Of a stretch of DNA of 64,000 nucleotides, positions 9,725 through 21,163 are shown one piece after another. Position numbers and translations under genes: made by a program. The notes beneath the pieces are model-generated. The model was not told the origin of the DNA. It saw nothing but the letters and a program-made list of their open reading frames with translations, and ran no database searches. Within the stretch, counting starts at the first letter, position 1. Each line of letters opens with the position of its first letter. Source of the DNA: Bursaphelenchus xylophilus (Eukaryota; Nematoda; Chromadorea; Rhabditida; Aphelenchoididae); assembly GCA_904066235.2 (NCBI GenBank), contig CAJFCV020000006.1:3844001-3908000 (forward strand), read 5' to 3'.

Positions 9725-10207
9725 CGTTTGAAAATGAGCTCAGATTTTCTTTGAATTTTGCACACGTTTCTGGCATAGGCCACATAAAATTTTCTCATGA
9801 TTTTGACTGCTCCTTCCTAGGCTAATATATTCAACAACCTTTGCGGCCGAGAGAGTGCGCGAATGGCCGAGTGCGATCAAAGAAAAAAAACTTTTCGCCG
9901 TATATTTGCCAGTTTCGCATGAAAAGAATTGATTTTTTGTGGAAAGGTCGCCCTCTATTCCAGAAATATGCAATGAAACTTTTATGCCAAAATTCGCAAA
10001 AATGTATCACATTTTTCCCGACTTTCTTCTTAAAAATCCCAGTCGTTTCTGCATAGCGGGAGCTAGGGACCTTTAATTGCTTGTCTAAAAAAATTCAGTA
10101 GGTCTAAAAAAAATTTTAAAAATTCAGTAGATCTTGGGAAAAAAGTAATTAAAAACTGCGCCAATTTTCATCAAAACCTGAGCGTCCCACTTCTCGCACT
10201 TCTCCTG
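9725..10207 (+). mobile_element. Old, near full-length copy of the CAGGGG MITE family
   Basis: The order of blocks matches the intact copies at 15329 and 37615: CTCAGATTTTCTTTGAATTT at the start, TTTGCGGCCGAGAGAGTG in the middle, AATTGATTTTTTGTGGAAA, and near the end CATCAAAACCTGAGCGTC and CTTCTCCTG. The terminal repeats are degraded. A shorter fragment of the same family lies at about 9190-9290. Confidence 0.6.
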
Positions 10208-11011
10208 AAAACGCATGACTTCGAAGAAAAATGGCACCAAAATTCGTCCATAAAGAGCATCACTATGAGCCTTTCCAGGGCGTTATATAGGAACCGAGTG
10301 GCCTTGAACACCACAAGAAAAGCATTATTTTTCCAACTACATAACCCCAGTTACTCAAACATCAATCTCCAGACTTGAATTTCCCTTCACAGACACCTGT
10401 TTTTTTCCGCTTTATATAACACAGTAATGTCCACTGTTTTTCTTCTGCGTTGTTTTCCGGATAATCAAATCCCAGGTTGGTTTTTTTCGCTCGCAAAACA
10501 AGTTTTGCCGGCTTAAGCGCTACCTTTAAACTACCTTTTACTACCTTGCCTTAATGGCTTCTTCTGCGCAAAGTTTTTTTTTTCGATTTAGCTAAGCGGG
10601 TTTGGTTTTGTAATCTTGCGTTTTCGAAAATTGGCTTTTCCATAGAGAATCCAAGGACGTTCGAAATGAGCTTGGAACGGCAAATTAAATTTTGAAGAAA
10701 ATCGCAAGATCGCTTACAAATAAGGAAGGGTCAAACAAGAAATAAAAAAAATACAAGTTTTCTGTTTTCCCAAGGCCAAAGACACGTGTTTTACCACGAA
10801 AACAATACCATTTTGCGCATTATTTGTCGGATGTCATACGTGAATAGTGTTGACGCTCAGACTTGCTGTCGGGTTCCCCGGCCGCTTACAGTAGCAGACC
10901 TGTTCTAAATAACGACAAGACAATTCAATCTTGGATCCGGAATTATTTTTTTATTGTACAGGGGCGATAATTTTTTGGCCGGATTTGAAATGGCTATAAC
11001 TTTTCGGAGTT

Positions 11012-12191
11012 GGACGATTGGGGAAAAAGACGATTGGGGAAAGGGACGATTGGGGAAAAAGACGATTGGGGAAAAGTACGATTGGGGAAACCGAAAAGTA
11101 TTATTTTTCTTCCATGCAAATGTCGAAGTTAGGATAATCGAGGGTGCTCATTTCGAAAATGACATTCTTTTTTTTTGATTCTTACTTTTTTTCTTAAGTA
11201 GTACTGTAAAGTAGTAATTTTTGATTTTTTTTCATAAATACTCGATTTAGGGGTTTTCGAGGGTGCTGATTTCGAATATCGGGTTTATTTTTTCTGAACA
11301 TTACTAGTGTTCCTTAAGTAGTACTGCTCAGTACCAATTTTTTAAAAATTTTCGAAAAATACTGGATTTAGGGGATTTCGAAGGTGCTGGTTTCGAAAAT
11401 CATGTAAATTTTTCCTCTAGTACTATATAGTACTATTCTGATACTATATAGTACGAGGTCAAAATATGGCTTTTGACGTTAATGGTGTTGTTTTGATGCT
11501 TAGTACTCTTCAAAAACACGTTTTAAAGACTTGGTGCTATATAGTACTACCTGATACTATGTAGTACGAGGTGTAAAGTTGGCCTTTAGGCGTTCGTGGT
11601 GTTGTTCTGGTGCTTAGTACGCCTATTTTTACTTCGTACTACATAGTATCAGACAGTACTATATAGCACCAAGTCTTTAAAACGTGTTTTTGAAGAGTAC
11701 TAAGCATCAAAACAACACCATTAACGTCAAAAGCCATATTTTGACCTCGTACTATATAGTATCAGAATAGTACTATATAGTACTAGAGGAAAAATTTACA
11801 TGATTTTCGAAACCAGCACCTTCGAAATCCCCTAAATCCAGTATTTTTCGAAAATTTTTAAAAAATTGGTACTGAGCAGTACTACTTAAGGAACACTAGT
11901 AATGTTCAGAAAAAATAAACCCGATATTCGAAATCAGCACCCTCGAAAACCCCTAAATCGAGTATTTATGAAAAAAAATCAAAAATTACTACTTTACAGT
12001 ACTACTTAAGAAAAAAAGTAAGAATCAAAAAAAAAGAATGTCATTTTCGAAATGAGCACCCTCGATTATCCTAACTTCGACATTTGCATGGAAGAAAAAT
12101 AATACTTTTCGGTTTCCCCAATCGTACTTTTCCCCAATCGTCTTTTTCCCCAATCGTCCCTTTCCCCAATCGTCTTTTTCCCCAATCGTCC
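11012..12191. mobile_element. 1.18-kb foldback (palindromic) element with tandemly repeated ends
   Basis: Arms 11012-11570 and 11634-12191 are inverted copies, almost base for base, around a 63-nt centre. Each outer end is a tandem array of five units of about 15 bp (GACGATTGGGGAAAA and variants). Inside are several GTACTATATAGTAC-type self-complementary runs. The central segment is a diverged copy of an arm block (GGTGTTGTT.TG.TGCTTAGTAC). No ORF suggests a transposase. The ends fit non-autonomous foldback elements, whose termini are made of short tandem repeats. Both flanks carry ATAACTTTT, which might mark the insertion site. Confidence 0.85.
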
Positions 12192-12670
12192 CAGTTCCAT
12201 AACTTTTTTATCTTTTGGCCAAATTTTAAAATTCTTGTTTTCTCTAAAACCTCAGACATCCCAATTTTGTTTAATACTAAGCATTTTGGTATTAATCTCT
12301 TCGGCACCGGAAAAATTGGGCCCTGAAAAGACCTAAAGGCAGTAGATTCTTTTACTCTTACCAAATTGTTCCAGGAGGCCATATTTAATCTTCAAATATC
12401 GTCTCTGTAAACCACAAGTCTTTCGTTCAAAAAAATTCAAAACATATATCCCTTGTTTTTATGGCACTTTACATAACAATATCACAAAAAAAAATTTTCC
12501 AGGCAACAACAAGTACGACCCGTAGCAATAACAGAGCGAAAAGACATATGTAGTAAAAGACAAAAAAAAGAGCGAGAAGTAGATGTTTACAAGCCCTCCA
12601 ATGGCTTCCACAAGGATGTATAGGGTAAAACGTTATGGAAAATCAAAACAAACACAATGATATACACTCC
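12192..12670. other. Intergenic, 3' flank of the transporter gene
   Basis: AT-rich and without a gene. The minus-strand transporter should end its transcript here; no clear AATAAA was identified. Confidence 0.4.
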
Positions 12671-15600
12671 TCACACCTTGAACACTGCGATATCATTTGC
12701 GATTTTTTTATCTCCACCCTTTACTAAATCCGAATCGGACAGTTCTCTAGTAATTGCGGGCTGCTCATTCTCACTTCCCGCGTCTTCGTTCTTCCGCACC
12801 GGGCAATACGAATACATAACGACCGAGAAAATAACCATAACCGTACCAAATCCAAACAAAATTGTTGGATAGCGATTAAAAAGCAGAGCCACAGCGATGG
12901 CCGAGACAATGATGGCCAACGAAGAAGCCAGGGATTTGATGATATTGTCGGCGTACTTGATGACAACGGCGATTACGAGCCCTCCAATGGCTTGCAGAAG
13001 AACAGCCGACCAGATGTAGATATTGAAGCCGGCGGCTAGGCCCTCAGTTCGGACAAGATCGTAGTCGGAGATCTGAAAGGTGTTAAGAGTTGGATTAAAA
13101 TACGCTGTAAAAAGTTGACAACAGCCAAGGCCTTAAGAGTGATATAGCAAAGGAGGTTCCCTAAGTCAGATGCTCATAACTTGTTTAAATTTTACATACG
13201 CATTAAGGATGACATATAATTTCCAACAATTTTTAGCTCGCTGTTTGAAGCGGCAGCCCAGATATTCAAGAATCCTTGCCGTCGAGAGAGCATGATTGTT
13301 GCATGCGACCCCCAATTTCGCAAGTTAAAAATCCATTTTCTGTACAAATCTTTGAACTGCCAGAACTAGTAAAGGTTGACCAAGACAGGGCTCTCGGCCG
13401 GACGTGGGAAGACTGGCCGGCTCCTTTGAAAGGGTCGGACCGAATCGAAACTTATATGGTACTGGTCGGCCCGAGAGCCATTTCTGTGATTGTCGAACAT
13501 TTACCGGTTTTCTGCCCAAAAATCCTAGTTGTCTATGAAAGAGCGTAATATAGGATAGGGATTAGAAAAACGTCCGGTCAAGGGGCAATAAATCTCATTA
13601 AAATCTAAGCGTCGCGCTTGAAGCTCTTCCCTTTGAAAGGTCAAGCAAGTATGTCCTATAAAAAAGATTTTTCATCGCACCTCATATACAGCTTAGTTGT
13701 TATTAGTTGTAAAATACGTCTCGGCTTTTTTAATGTGGAAAAACTTACAAAGATAGTTGCCACAGCGGCTGGAATGGCCAACGTTGACAGTTGTAGATTT
13801 CTCATCCACAACGAGACATTGGATTTTTTCAAAACTTTTTCGAAATAAACTCCAGCGAAGCCGGAGAAAACACAAGCCACTAAAACAGCACCAATTCCAA
13901 TAGCAACATGCTTAACATGGTCAATATTTGAGTGATCCAGTAGTAAATCATTAGTGTTTTGACCAGTAAAATTAAAGGAAGTATTGTAAAAGCCAGTGAG
14001 ATTTGAAAGTTGCAGATCAATCTTGGCTGGAGTCGCCTTTTCCTTCTGAAAAAATGATTACTGACTTTTTGTAACTCGTATTTTACAAAAACTTGTCTTT
14101 GAATAGTAGCTTACAGCAATGGTCACAACGGCCACTCCAGCACTCAGAATGAACAATGAGATCCATTGGGAAACGGAGAGCCGTTTGCGCAACATCAGAA
14201 CCGAAAACAGGGCCGTTGTCAGCGTTTTGGTCTGGTAGGTCACCTGAAATAGGAAAATATATGGGCATTGTTGGTGATCACAGTCAAAACCTTTGGGAAT
14301 CAAATGAAAACTAAAACGGAGGCATTCAAGCATCCTTGCCGACGAGAGAGGACGAAAAGGCGGAGAGTTTGCCAGAGAAAAACACATTTCTGGCCATACC
14401 TTTGCTTATTTCGCGCTATAACAATCAATGTTTTGTGGAAACATTCCCAATTATCCGCAGAAAACATGCGGATTTTTTTACGACAAAACTCATAAAGAAT
14501 TGCGAAATTTTTGGTTTTTGGCCAAAGAAAATCTCTGTAATCCTGCAAAGCGCAGCTTAGCAATCTCACCTACGGTTCAGAAAGACGTATTAAAATTAAA
14601 AAAAATCAAAAAAAAGTAAATTAAAATTTCCTACCAAATAAGTCGTACTGTCGATGTGTTCAATGGCCAAGTAAAGTAGATAGTTTTGGGCTGTATAAAT
14701 GATGGCTGGAACCCCGACCTTCAGCGTGTCCACAAAATCGTAGACAAAATGGTATCGAATGCCTCGAAGGAACCTGAAAGCAGTGAAATTAAGTGTCCAC
14801 ATACTCTAGCAACACCATCACTAAATATGAAAAAAAACTTACTTTTTCAGCGATCTGCATGACATAAAGTAGAGAACAGAAGTAATTGCGAATTTGATGA
14901 GCTCAGTGAAGAGAACAACCGAGGATCTGGCGTATTTTTTGTGGTTAGGAATCTCGTTTGCATATTTCATAACGAGGACATAGGATGAGAATTGAATGAC
15001 AAGGATGGTCAGGCTGATGTAGCGGATTATTGAGGCTGAAAAAAAGAGTTAAATGGGCTTCTCTTTGCAATTCTTCCTTGTAAGTTTTTGCCAAATTTGA
15101 TGAAAATCTGAGCGTTATATTGCAAGCGGTCCCTGTGTATGTTGCGCCGAATCTTCAGCAACTTTCCCCCTTCAAATGTTGATGGCTTCTGCAACGCGCA
15201 TGCCAAAAATCTCGCATATGTCAGGGGAAAGTCTAGTCTTAACTTGATGCTAGTTTTCTCAAAATCTGACCTGCCCAATTTACAAGGGAAGTACCCGAAG
15301 TGCGACGCTCGGATTTTGATGAAACTTACAGGGGAAGTACCCCAAGTGCGACGCTCAGATTTTCTTTAAATTTTGCACAGACGGCGGTCATGAACTAGGT
15401 ATCAATTCCTGAAAGTTTTAGCTCGCGCTTTGCAAGCGCCGCCGAGATATCAAAAGATGTTTGCCGCCGAGAGAGTATGCTAAAAGCGGAGAGCGATCAG
15501 AGAGAAAAGTGTTTTTTGGCCATAACTTTGACAGTTTCGCGCGGAAAATTTTGATTTTTTGTAGAAACATTATCCTTTACGGTTGAAATAGGCATGAAAC

Positions 15601-15916
15601 TTTTTGTGCCTAAATTCAGCAAAAAGTGTCAAATTTTCGCCAAATTTTGCTCTAAAAATCTCGGTTGTATTTGCAAAGCGCGAGCTAGAATTCTCGCATA
15701 TGTTTTAGAAAAAATACTCTAAATTTGTGCCAAGTTTCATCAAAATTTGAGCGTCGCACTTGGAGTACTTCCCCTGTTAGCTGTTTCCTCGGCTAATTTC
15801 AAGCTTTACTCACCTTTCTTTTCCTTGCGCGTTTGCCTTTTTTCCTCGATGATTTTCTGCTCCAGACTGCCAACATCATGAATTTGTGGTGTGTTGCAAT
15901 TCTGGACCTTTGTCAT
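12671..15916 (-). CDS. SLC35A-type nucleotide-sugar (UDP-sugar) transporter, six exons
   Basis: Coding exons on the minus strand, in order: 15814-15916, 14843-15035, 14635-14773, 14115-14243, 13749-14045 and 12671-13072. All junctions are GT-AG and in frame; the product is 420 aa. It resembles Golgi antiporters that exchange UDP-Gal or UDP-GlcNAc for UMP. SLC35A hallmarks are [20 protein letters not shown], then [42 protein letters not shown], and [19 protein letters not shown] near the end; about ten membrane segments. An insert with several N-glycosylation sequons sits before the SGFAG segment. A hydrophilic tail ends DIAVFKV. The ATG at 15916 lies 2 nt after CTCTTTTCAG, which fits spliced-leader addition. 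The exact substrate cannot be read from sequence. Three introns hold MITE sequence. Confidence 0.93.
13190..13625 (+). mobile_element. Degraded CAGGGG-family MITE in a transporter intron
   Basis: Blocks in order are AATTTTTAGCTCGC, CCTTGCCGTCGAGAGAGC, a diverged middle, then AAAAATCCTAGTTGT and CATTAAAATCTAAGCGTCGC. It is interrupted by unrelated sequence around 13360-13490. It lies in the intron between the last two exons. Confidence 0.5.
14270..14575 (+). mobile_element. Degraded CAGGGG-family MITE in a transporter intron
   Basis: Recognised by CATCCTTGCCGACGAGAGAG, TGGCCATACCTTTGC, TTTTGTGGAAACATTCCC and CTGCAAAGCGCAGCTTAGC, in the family order. No intact ends. Confidence 0.5.
15281..15328 (+). 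mobile_element. Truncated end of an older CAGGGG-family MITE
   Basis: The stretch from about 15283 (CAAGGGAAGTACCCGAAGTG) is a diverged copy of the family's first 45 nt. It is cut off by the intact copy that starts at 15329. Confidence 0.6.
15329..15776 (+). mobile_element. Intact 448-bp MITE with 3-bp TTA target duplication
   Basis: The element begins CAGGGGAAGTACCCCAAGTG and ends with the inverted counterpart CACTTGGAGTACTTCCCCTG. The flanks are TTA at 15326-15328 and TTA at 15777-15779. A 3-bp TWA target duplication is the mark of PIF/Harbinger (Tourist-like) elements. It has no transposase, so it is non-autonomous. It sits in the first intron of the transporter gene. Confidence 0.8.
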
Positions 15917-16689
15917 TACTGAAAAGAGAAGCTAAACAAAACGAATGATACGATTATTAAGGGAGAAATGATTGTAAACCCGAGAAGTTTTTATTTTTTC
16001 GACCTAAATTGGCGAAAATTTAAAAAAAGGGGATGATAAAACGATGGGGGAATCACTGTGAGTAAGACGTAAAAGGCAATGTTTGATGTTTAAAAAACTT
16101 AAAAATGGCCTTAAAATTCGTATACAGTAGAAGTCATCTTTTTTAAAGGTATATTACAATTACTGGCTATCAAATCACATTAAACCATATGTTCGCTAAA
16201 TCGCAACGTAACCAATCGAACTGCTGTTTACCCGCATGCCCTAAGGCTCGTTGCTTATTGATTGTTATTTCACAACAGTCCCAGACCGAACAAGTCATAC
16301 GTGAGGGTTGCGAATACATTTTAAAGTAATCACAAGCTCGAGAAAGCAAAGATGGATTGAACACATAAAAATGTACATTCAGGAAAGATCTAGGTGTTGT
16401 GGAGCGCAGAAAAATTTGAAAAAACTTGATATATTGCAAGGCTTTCAATTGTCTTTTGCGTTTCTGCAAAAGATAGAGCTTTTTAGATTGGTGTGATGAC
16501 CAAAAAAGCTTTCAAAAGTCTCCGCCGAATACAGTACGTTCCGCGTCCGCGGAGAAAAAAAAAGTTTTTTAGGCAAAAAACCGTCCATTTTCTTCTTTTT
16601 AGTGCAAAAAGATTTTTTTGAATATCTTGCATGAGCGACGAGAAATTGACAAAAACTTTCCGCGGAATTTTTCAGGGCATCCTGTGTAA
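15917..16689. other. Upstream flank of the transporter gene, no gene seen
   Basis: AT-rich. Polypyrimidine-AG directly before the ATG implies either trans-splicing or an upstream non-coding exon; neither an exon nor a TATA box could be fixed here. Confidence 0.4.
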
Positions 16690-16885
16690 CAGTGCATCTA
16701 AATGCCGGAGCAACTTTGAAAATGGTTCGCGAAATAGGGTTCAGACAGTGAAATGAACTCAATAGAGTTCACGCAAAAATGAATATAAATTTTGTTAATC
16801 GTTTTGCGAACTGATTTCAACAAATTGGGTTCAGATTGTGAGTAATTCAGGCTGTGAACACTTGCTCCGGAATTTAGATTCACTG
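16690..16885. mobile_element. Short inverted-repeat element (196 bp)
   Basis: The ends are imperfect inverted repeats of about 24 nt: CAGTGCATCTAAATGCCGGA at the left, with the inverted counterpart TCCGGAATTTAGATTCACTG at the right. CAGTG ends are typical of Tc1/mariner-type MITEs. No clear TA duplication remains. Confidence 0.55.
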
Positions 16886-17102
16886 TCGCTTACATATATG
16901 TCTTAAAAAAGCTAGTATGTTCTAAGACTGAGTGTAGTTTCATCAAAATCTAAGGGCCGCATTTTGAATATATAACCTTGTTAAACACCATAATGTAAAA
17001 AATTTTTTTGGTAGTTATATAAATAGCTGTAGGGTGGCTTAAATTTCCGAGCGAATTTGGCAAAAGGCTTTCGAAACGTCTCGTAACGGTCTTGAAAACA
17101 TA
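16886..17102. other. Spacer between two short inverted-repeat elements
   Basis: No gene or further element recognised. Confidence 0.4.
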
Positions 17103-17325
17103 CAGTGGGGGACCTGATCCAGCGGATCAAAAATGTGGCAAAATGCTTCTCTCTCCAAGTGGAAAAAAACTCAGATTTCAAAAGCGCGCCCGCTCTCTTT
17201 GTAAGGGAAAGGTCGTGCCCTTCAAAACGAAGTTTTTTCACTTGGGAGAGGCATTTTGCCGCATTTTTGATGCCTCCCGGATGCAAAATGGTACGTTTTT
17301 TGCCACTGGATCGGTTCCGTCACTG
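17103..17325. mobile_element. Tc1/mariner-type MITE, copy A (223 bp), TA flanked
   Basis: The left end CAGTGGGGGACCTGATCCAG and the right end CTGGATCGGTTCCGTCACTG are inverted repeats, flanked by TA at 17101-17102 and 17326-17327. The interior is itself largely self-complementary around ATTTTTGA/CTCTCC blocks. Related copies are at 19406-19576 and 24933-25146. Confidence 0.8.
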
Positions 17326-18977
17326 TATCAGTATGTCGGGAAAATAATGCGGACTTATCACGCCTTGGAATCACCCATCATCGAATTGCGTAATTATTTG
17401 GTTCGTTCCTGTGACGAGATGAGAAATTTGGCAGCGACAAGCGCACATTATTTTCCCAACAGACTGCTAGCTAAATAAAAAGGAGCCTTATGGCGTTAAA
17501 ATCTGAGAATCATCACAATTTCAGTCTGTTCTTATCTGACGAGCCGCTCAATAAACAGACATTTATGGCCATAAAAAATCTTTAAACTTTGGCCGAACTA
17601 TTTTTGATCGAGTGTCAAATAAATAAAAGCCAATTACTATATAAAAGGCATACGAACAAGAGATCATCCCTCTAAAGAAAAAACATCTGATTCAGAAAAG
17701 TCAAAAGAGGTGTTTTCAACATAGCCAAAGTTATTTCGAAAAAGTCTTTCCCGCTGATTACTCAAAAGCGCTATAATTAGCAAAATCAACATGTCATTGA
17801 TATTGTTCGTTAATTACTTTTTATAAATCGACTTAAAAAATCGGAAAATCAATGGTTCTCCAGCTCGGAATATGTAAAATTTCAACCCCCAGTCTTATTT
17901 ACTGCGCAGACGCTCAAATACGATCAGTTACAGAAAGAAACTGTAAATTCTTCGTTAACCCTCCCTCTTATTGTCCAATAAATCGCATGGTTTGTCATGG
18001 AAAACCTGCGCAATACACTGAAAATGCACCTCAAATGTCGTTGATATAAATGATAAGCGGGTACCCCCATAAACAACAAAAAACTCCTGACGGCGGAGAA
18101 AATAATCAAAAATGAGCCGAGATGGTGGTAAGACAATCAGTAACCGTTAACGGCTTGTACCATCCATCACTCTTCGGTCGCCTTTAAAGGTCTGACGATG
18201 AATGCTTCGACCGTGAACTTTGAGTGGAGTTGGGGGTGAGCAACGAGCTGCTTATTACTAAATAAAACAACTACGTTTTTCTTTTGATGGTTATAGTAAA
18301 AAAGTCAGTTTTGTGGAGGAATATTTTGACAGGAAGTGCTCAAAGATAAATGCTTAGTTTTTTATGAAAATCGATATAATCCTAGGTCAAGATTTTCTAT
18401 GAAAATTTTGAGCTTCTCAGTAAATGTTGGATTTTATTTTATGCAAGATTGCATAGAAACCCAAAATGGATTTTACAGTTGCTTTAGATTCTATAACGTA
18501 TGTCTTTAGGAGTATTGAAAATTTAGTTTAAATAAAGCCAAAAGAAGTAAAAAAAGTGCCATCAAAAATGGGCCGGACACATCTAAACACTTGCACTATT
18601 GTTTTCCACCTTCATCAATACACTACAAGCAATTTACGCAAACGTTTTAACAACCTGCAAGGTTCCCGTGTATGACCCCGAGTTTGTTCGGCGAACGCTC
18701 CTGTTTGCTCTGACGTTCGTTGATTAGATATCAATTACCCAACATTAGCAGGAAACTACGAACCATAGAAGCTACCGTAATCTGGCTCAGTGCTCATATC
18801 TTTGATTCAGTTGGCTTTTAGGGTTTTTCAAATTACCGTAAAGACATCGTACCACAATTTCTCTACTATTAATAATTGCAAATCGACAAAAAGTAAAATG
18901 ATTTATCGAAATAAAGCAGCTTCTACCAAGCTGCGAATTTTATGATCGAAGGTCGGAATAGGCAGATATCAGGACAA
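17326..18977. other. Intergenic, no gene seen
   Basis: AT-rich. Small ORFs (for example 17852-18049) have no coding signature, and no further element was recognised. Confidence 0.5.
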
Positions 18978-19245
18978 TATTCAATTCAATTCAATTTATT
19001 TCCGCTAATCATCTAACAAAAGTAGAAAAACGGGCCATGATTCGGGGCCAAGATGGGGATGTCACGTCGGTTCTCCAGTTCTGTCCCACCATGTTCAACT
19101 TGTAGAAGTTCTTAAAGTCGTCTTCCCAGCGCGTTCTTGGTCTTCCCAGCGGCCTTTTGGTATCGATTTTGTCAGTGCCCAAGTTTCAGATCCGTACAAA
19201 AAGGCTGGTAGGACACAAGAGGCTGCGGACTTTTCGCATCCGAAT
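18978..19245 (-). pseudogene. 3' remnant of a non-LTR retrotransposon (reverse transcriptase C-terminus)
   Basis: On the minus strand one frame reads SCVLPAFLYGSETWALTK, a reverse-transcriptase thumb motif. After a frameshift and an apparent internal deletion comes RPLGRPRTRWEDDFKNFY and then NWRTDVTSPSWPRIMARF, ending in a stop at 19013-19015. The RPLGRPRTRW..D block is the usual C-terminal ending of RTE-like and related LINE proteins. About 15 nt downstream is a short ATTGA tandem tail (18978-18997), as expected of a LINE 3' end. The 5' part is missing, so this is a dead, 5'-truncated copy. The clade is uncertain. Confidence 0.75.
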
Positions 19246-19405
19246 TCGTGTCCAAATTTACGATTTTTGTTGCAACCGTACCCGAGAAGAAACGAGAATA
19301 TGTGAACCTATGAACTGCATTCCACTTTTATGCACAACTCGGAAGTACAGCCAAACTTGAGATACTATAATAGTAGGATTCATACGTTTATCCAGTAAAA
19401 CAATA

Positions 19406-19576
19406 CAGTGGTAAGAAACTAATATTTCAAAAGCGCGCCCGCTCTTTTTGTGAGGGAAAAGGGCACGCCCTTCAAAACGGAGTTTTTTATTTGAAGAGGG
19501 AAGCATTTTGCCACATTTTTGATACTTCCCGAATGCAAAATGGTACGTTTTTTGCCACTAGATCAGGTCCGTCACT
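19406..19576. mobile_element. Tc1/mariner-type MITE, copy C (171 bp, left end shortened)
   Basis: The right end TAGATCAGGTCCGTCACTG and the interior (AAAGCGCGCCCGCTCTTTTT, GGAAGCATTTTGCCACATTT) match copies A and B. The left end keeps only CAGTGG. TA flanks both ends. Confidence 0.7.
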
Positions 19577-19897
19577 GTAACCCGTAACACAGAGCCTTTT
19601 TTGATCTTAAATTTCCTTTCAATTACTCAGTTATGGTCTATATTGCATCCGAATTCAAGTTTAGAACTTTATTTATACAAACAATTTCCATTTACCGTGC
19701 CCGGCAAACTTGACTGATAAATATAAAGCTTATGTTTCCTTTTTCGTCAGAGGTATCGGAGGATTTACAAAGGATGGATACAAAAAAATATAGTGATACG
19801 AAAGCACCGAATCTATAATACATAAAAGTGAAGGGTAAGTGAAAATATTATGGTTATATTAGGACCTAATTCGATGGAAATCGCGGTGAAAATTGGA

Positions 19898-21163
19898 CTA
19901 GAAAGGGGATAATTGGACGCTGAACGGCTGGTTGGGGATTGGGCGGGCCTGAAATTGGGTAAATTAGAAAATTTTTGGAATAACAAAAAAAAAAAATTTT
20001 TTTTGACTTACAGTAAGTTCAACATGACTTCCATGATGTTCGGCTAGCGCTCGCTTCAGATTCTCATTTTCTCGCAATAATTCGTCAATCTGCCGCTTTT
20101 GAGTTTCAATTAGACTCTAAAATATCAAAATATTACCTTATACTAGACACTACTCCAACATAACCCCAAAAAATCCTACCAAATCCTCGTCTTTGATAGC
20201 TACTCGTCCATTTATCGACTGACAAGAGGTGCTATTCGATAATCTCGGTTCCTGATCGGGTAATTGCGCGACCACCGACCTGGCTCGGTAATTTGATCTG
20301 GTCTTCGTATAGGGTATCCTCTCATGGCCGGTTTGGCTTCTGCTCAGTTGATATGGCCGCTTATCTTCCACATCATTGTGCCCTGACGATGTCGAAGAGC
20401 ATGAAGTTGTGGTGGCCGTGTGATACGAGAGGTTGTCCTTGAGATAATTCGAGTATTTTTGGCTATCGCCATGCGATTTTTCCTTCCCGAACGTGTCATT
20501 TGGGCTGTTCGAGGAGGACGAATAGCAGCTTTGATTTTGGCTCTGATATCCCGAAGAGGGTAGACCGAGTCGTCGCGACTCCGGATCGATCATATCGATG
20601 CGCATGTCGGTCATATAACTCTTTCTTCGGGTCTTTCTCGGTGTTATCCTCCGATCCACATGACCTTCCGTTTCCGAGTCCGTCGCTTCATCGTCAGCAG
20701 GATCCAGACTCACATTCGTCAACTCATCAGCCTTCAAATCGTCTTGAGAGACCTCATCGTACAAATGGTAGCCGTCTCGAGCACTCGGGGTGATATCATA
20801 GATGTTGTGGTAGGGCATTGAATATCTCTTGGCCAATCCCTCCCTTCCTTCGCTCATATCTCGATAAAAGAACCTCTGTTGGCTCTTCGATCTCGACGAA
20901 GATTCTGGAGTCACTGCGGTGCCCATAACATAGTCATCCACCGTGTTTAGGTTCATCGCCGCTTGACGTTGCGATCTTTTTGGTGGTGGAGCCGGTTTCA
21001 CATTATTTTCGTAGTCGGATGGGGGACTGGTAGACTGCCGAGAAGAATACGAAGAAAAGGTGGACTGAGGAGTGTATTCGCGGGTTTTGCACATGTCGAT
21101 CTCGGCGATAATCGCTTGTAATTGCCCCATGTTCTCATCGATCTGACTGGCTTTTTCGTGAAG
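19898..21163 (-). CDS. gap-2: gap-2 C-terminal exons: low-complexity tail and coiled coil
   Basis: Exons 20180-21163 (328 codons), 20012-20116 (35 codons) and 19898-19948 (16 codons and stop). The large exon starts [19 protein letters not shown], then becomes Ser/Pro/basic-rich and probably disordered, with [13 protein letters not shown] and several RS/KS sites suited to kinases. The 35-codon exon is a leucine-heptad coiled coil ([20 protein letters not shown]), as at the C-terminus of SynGAP and DAB2IP. The last exon encodes [16 protein letters not shown]. No PDZ-type ending as in SynGAP-alpha1 is seen in this splice form; other 3' splice forms cannot be excluded. Confidence 0.85.
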
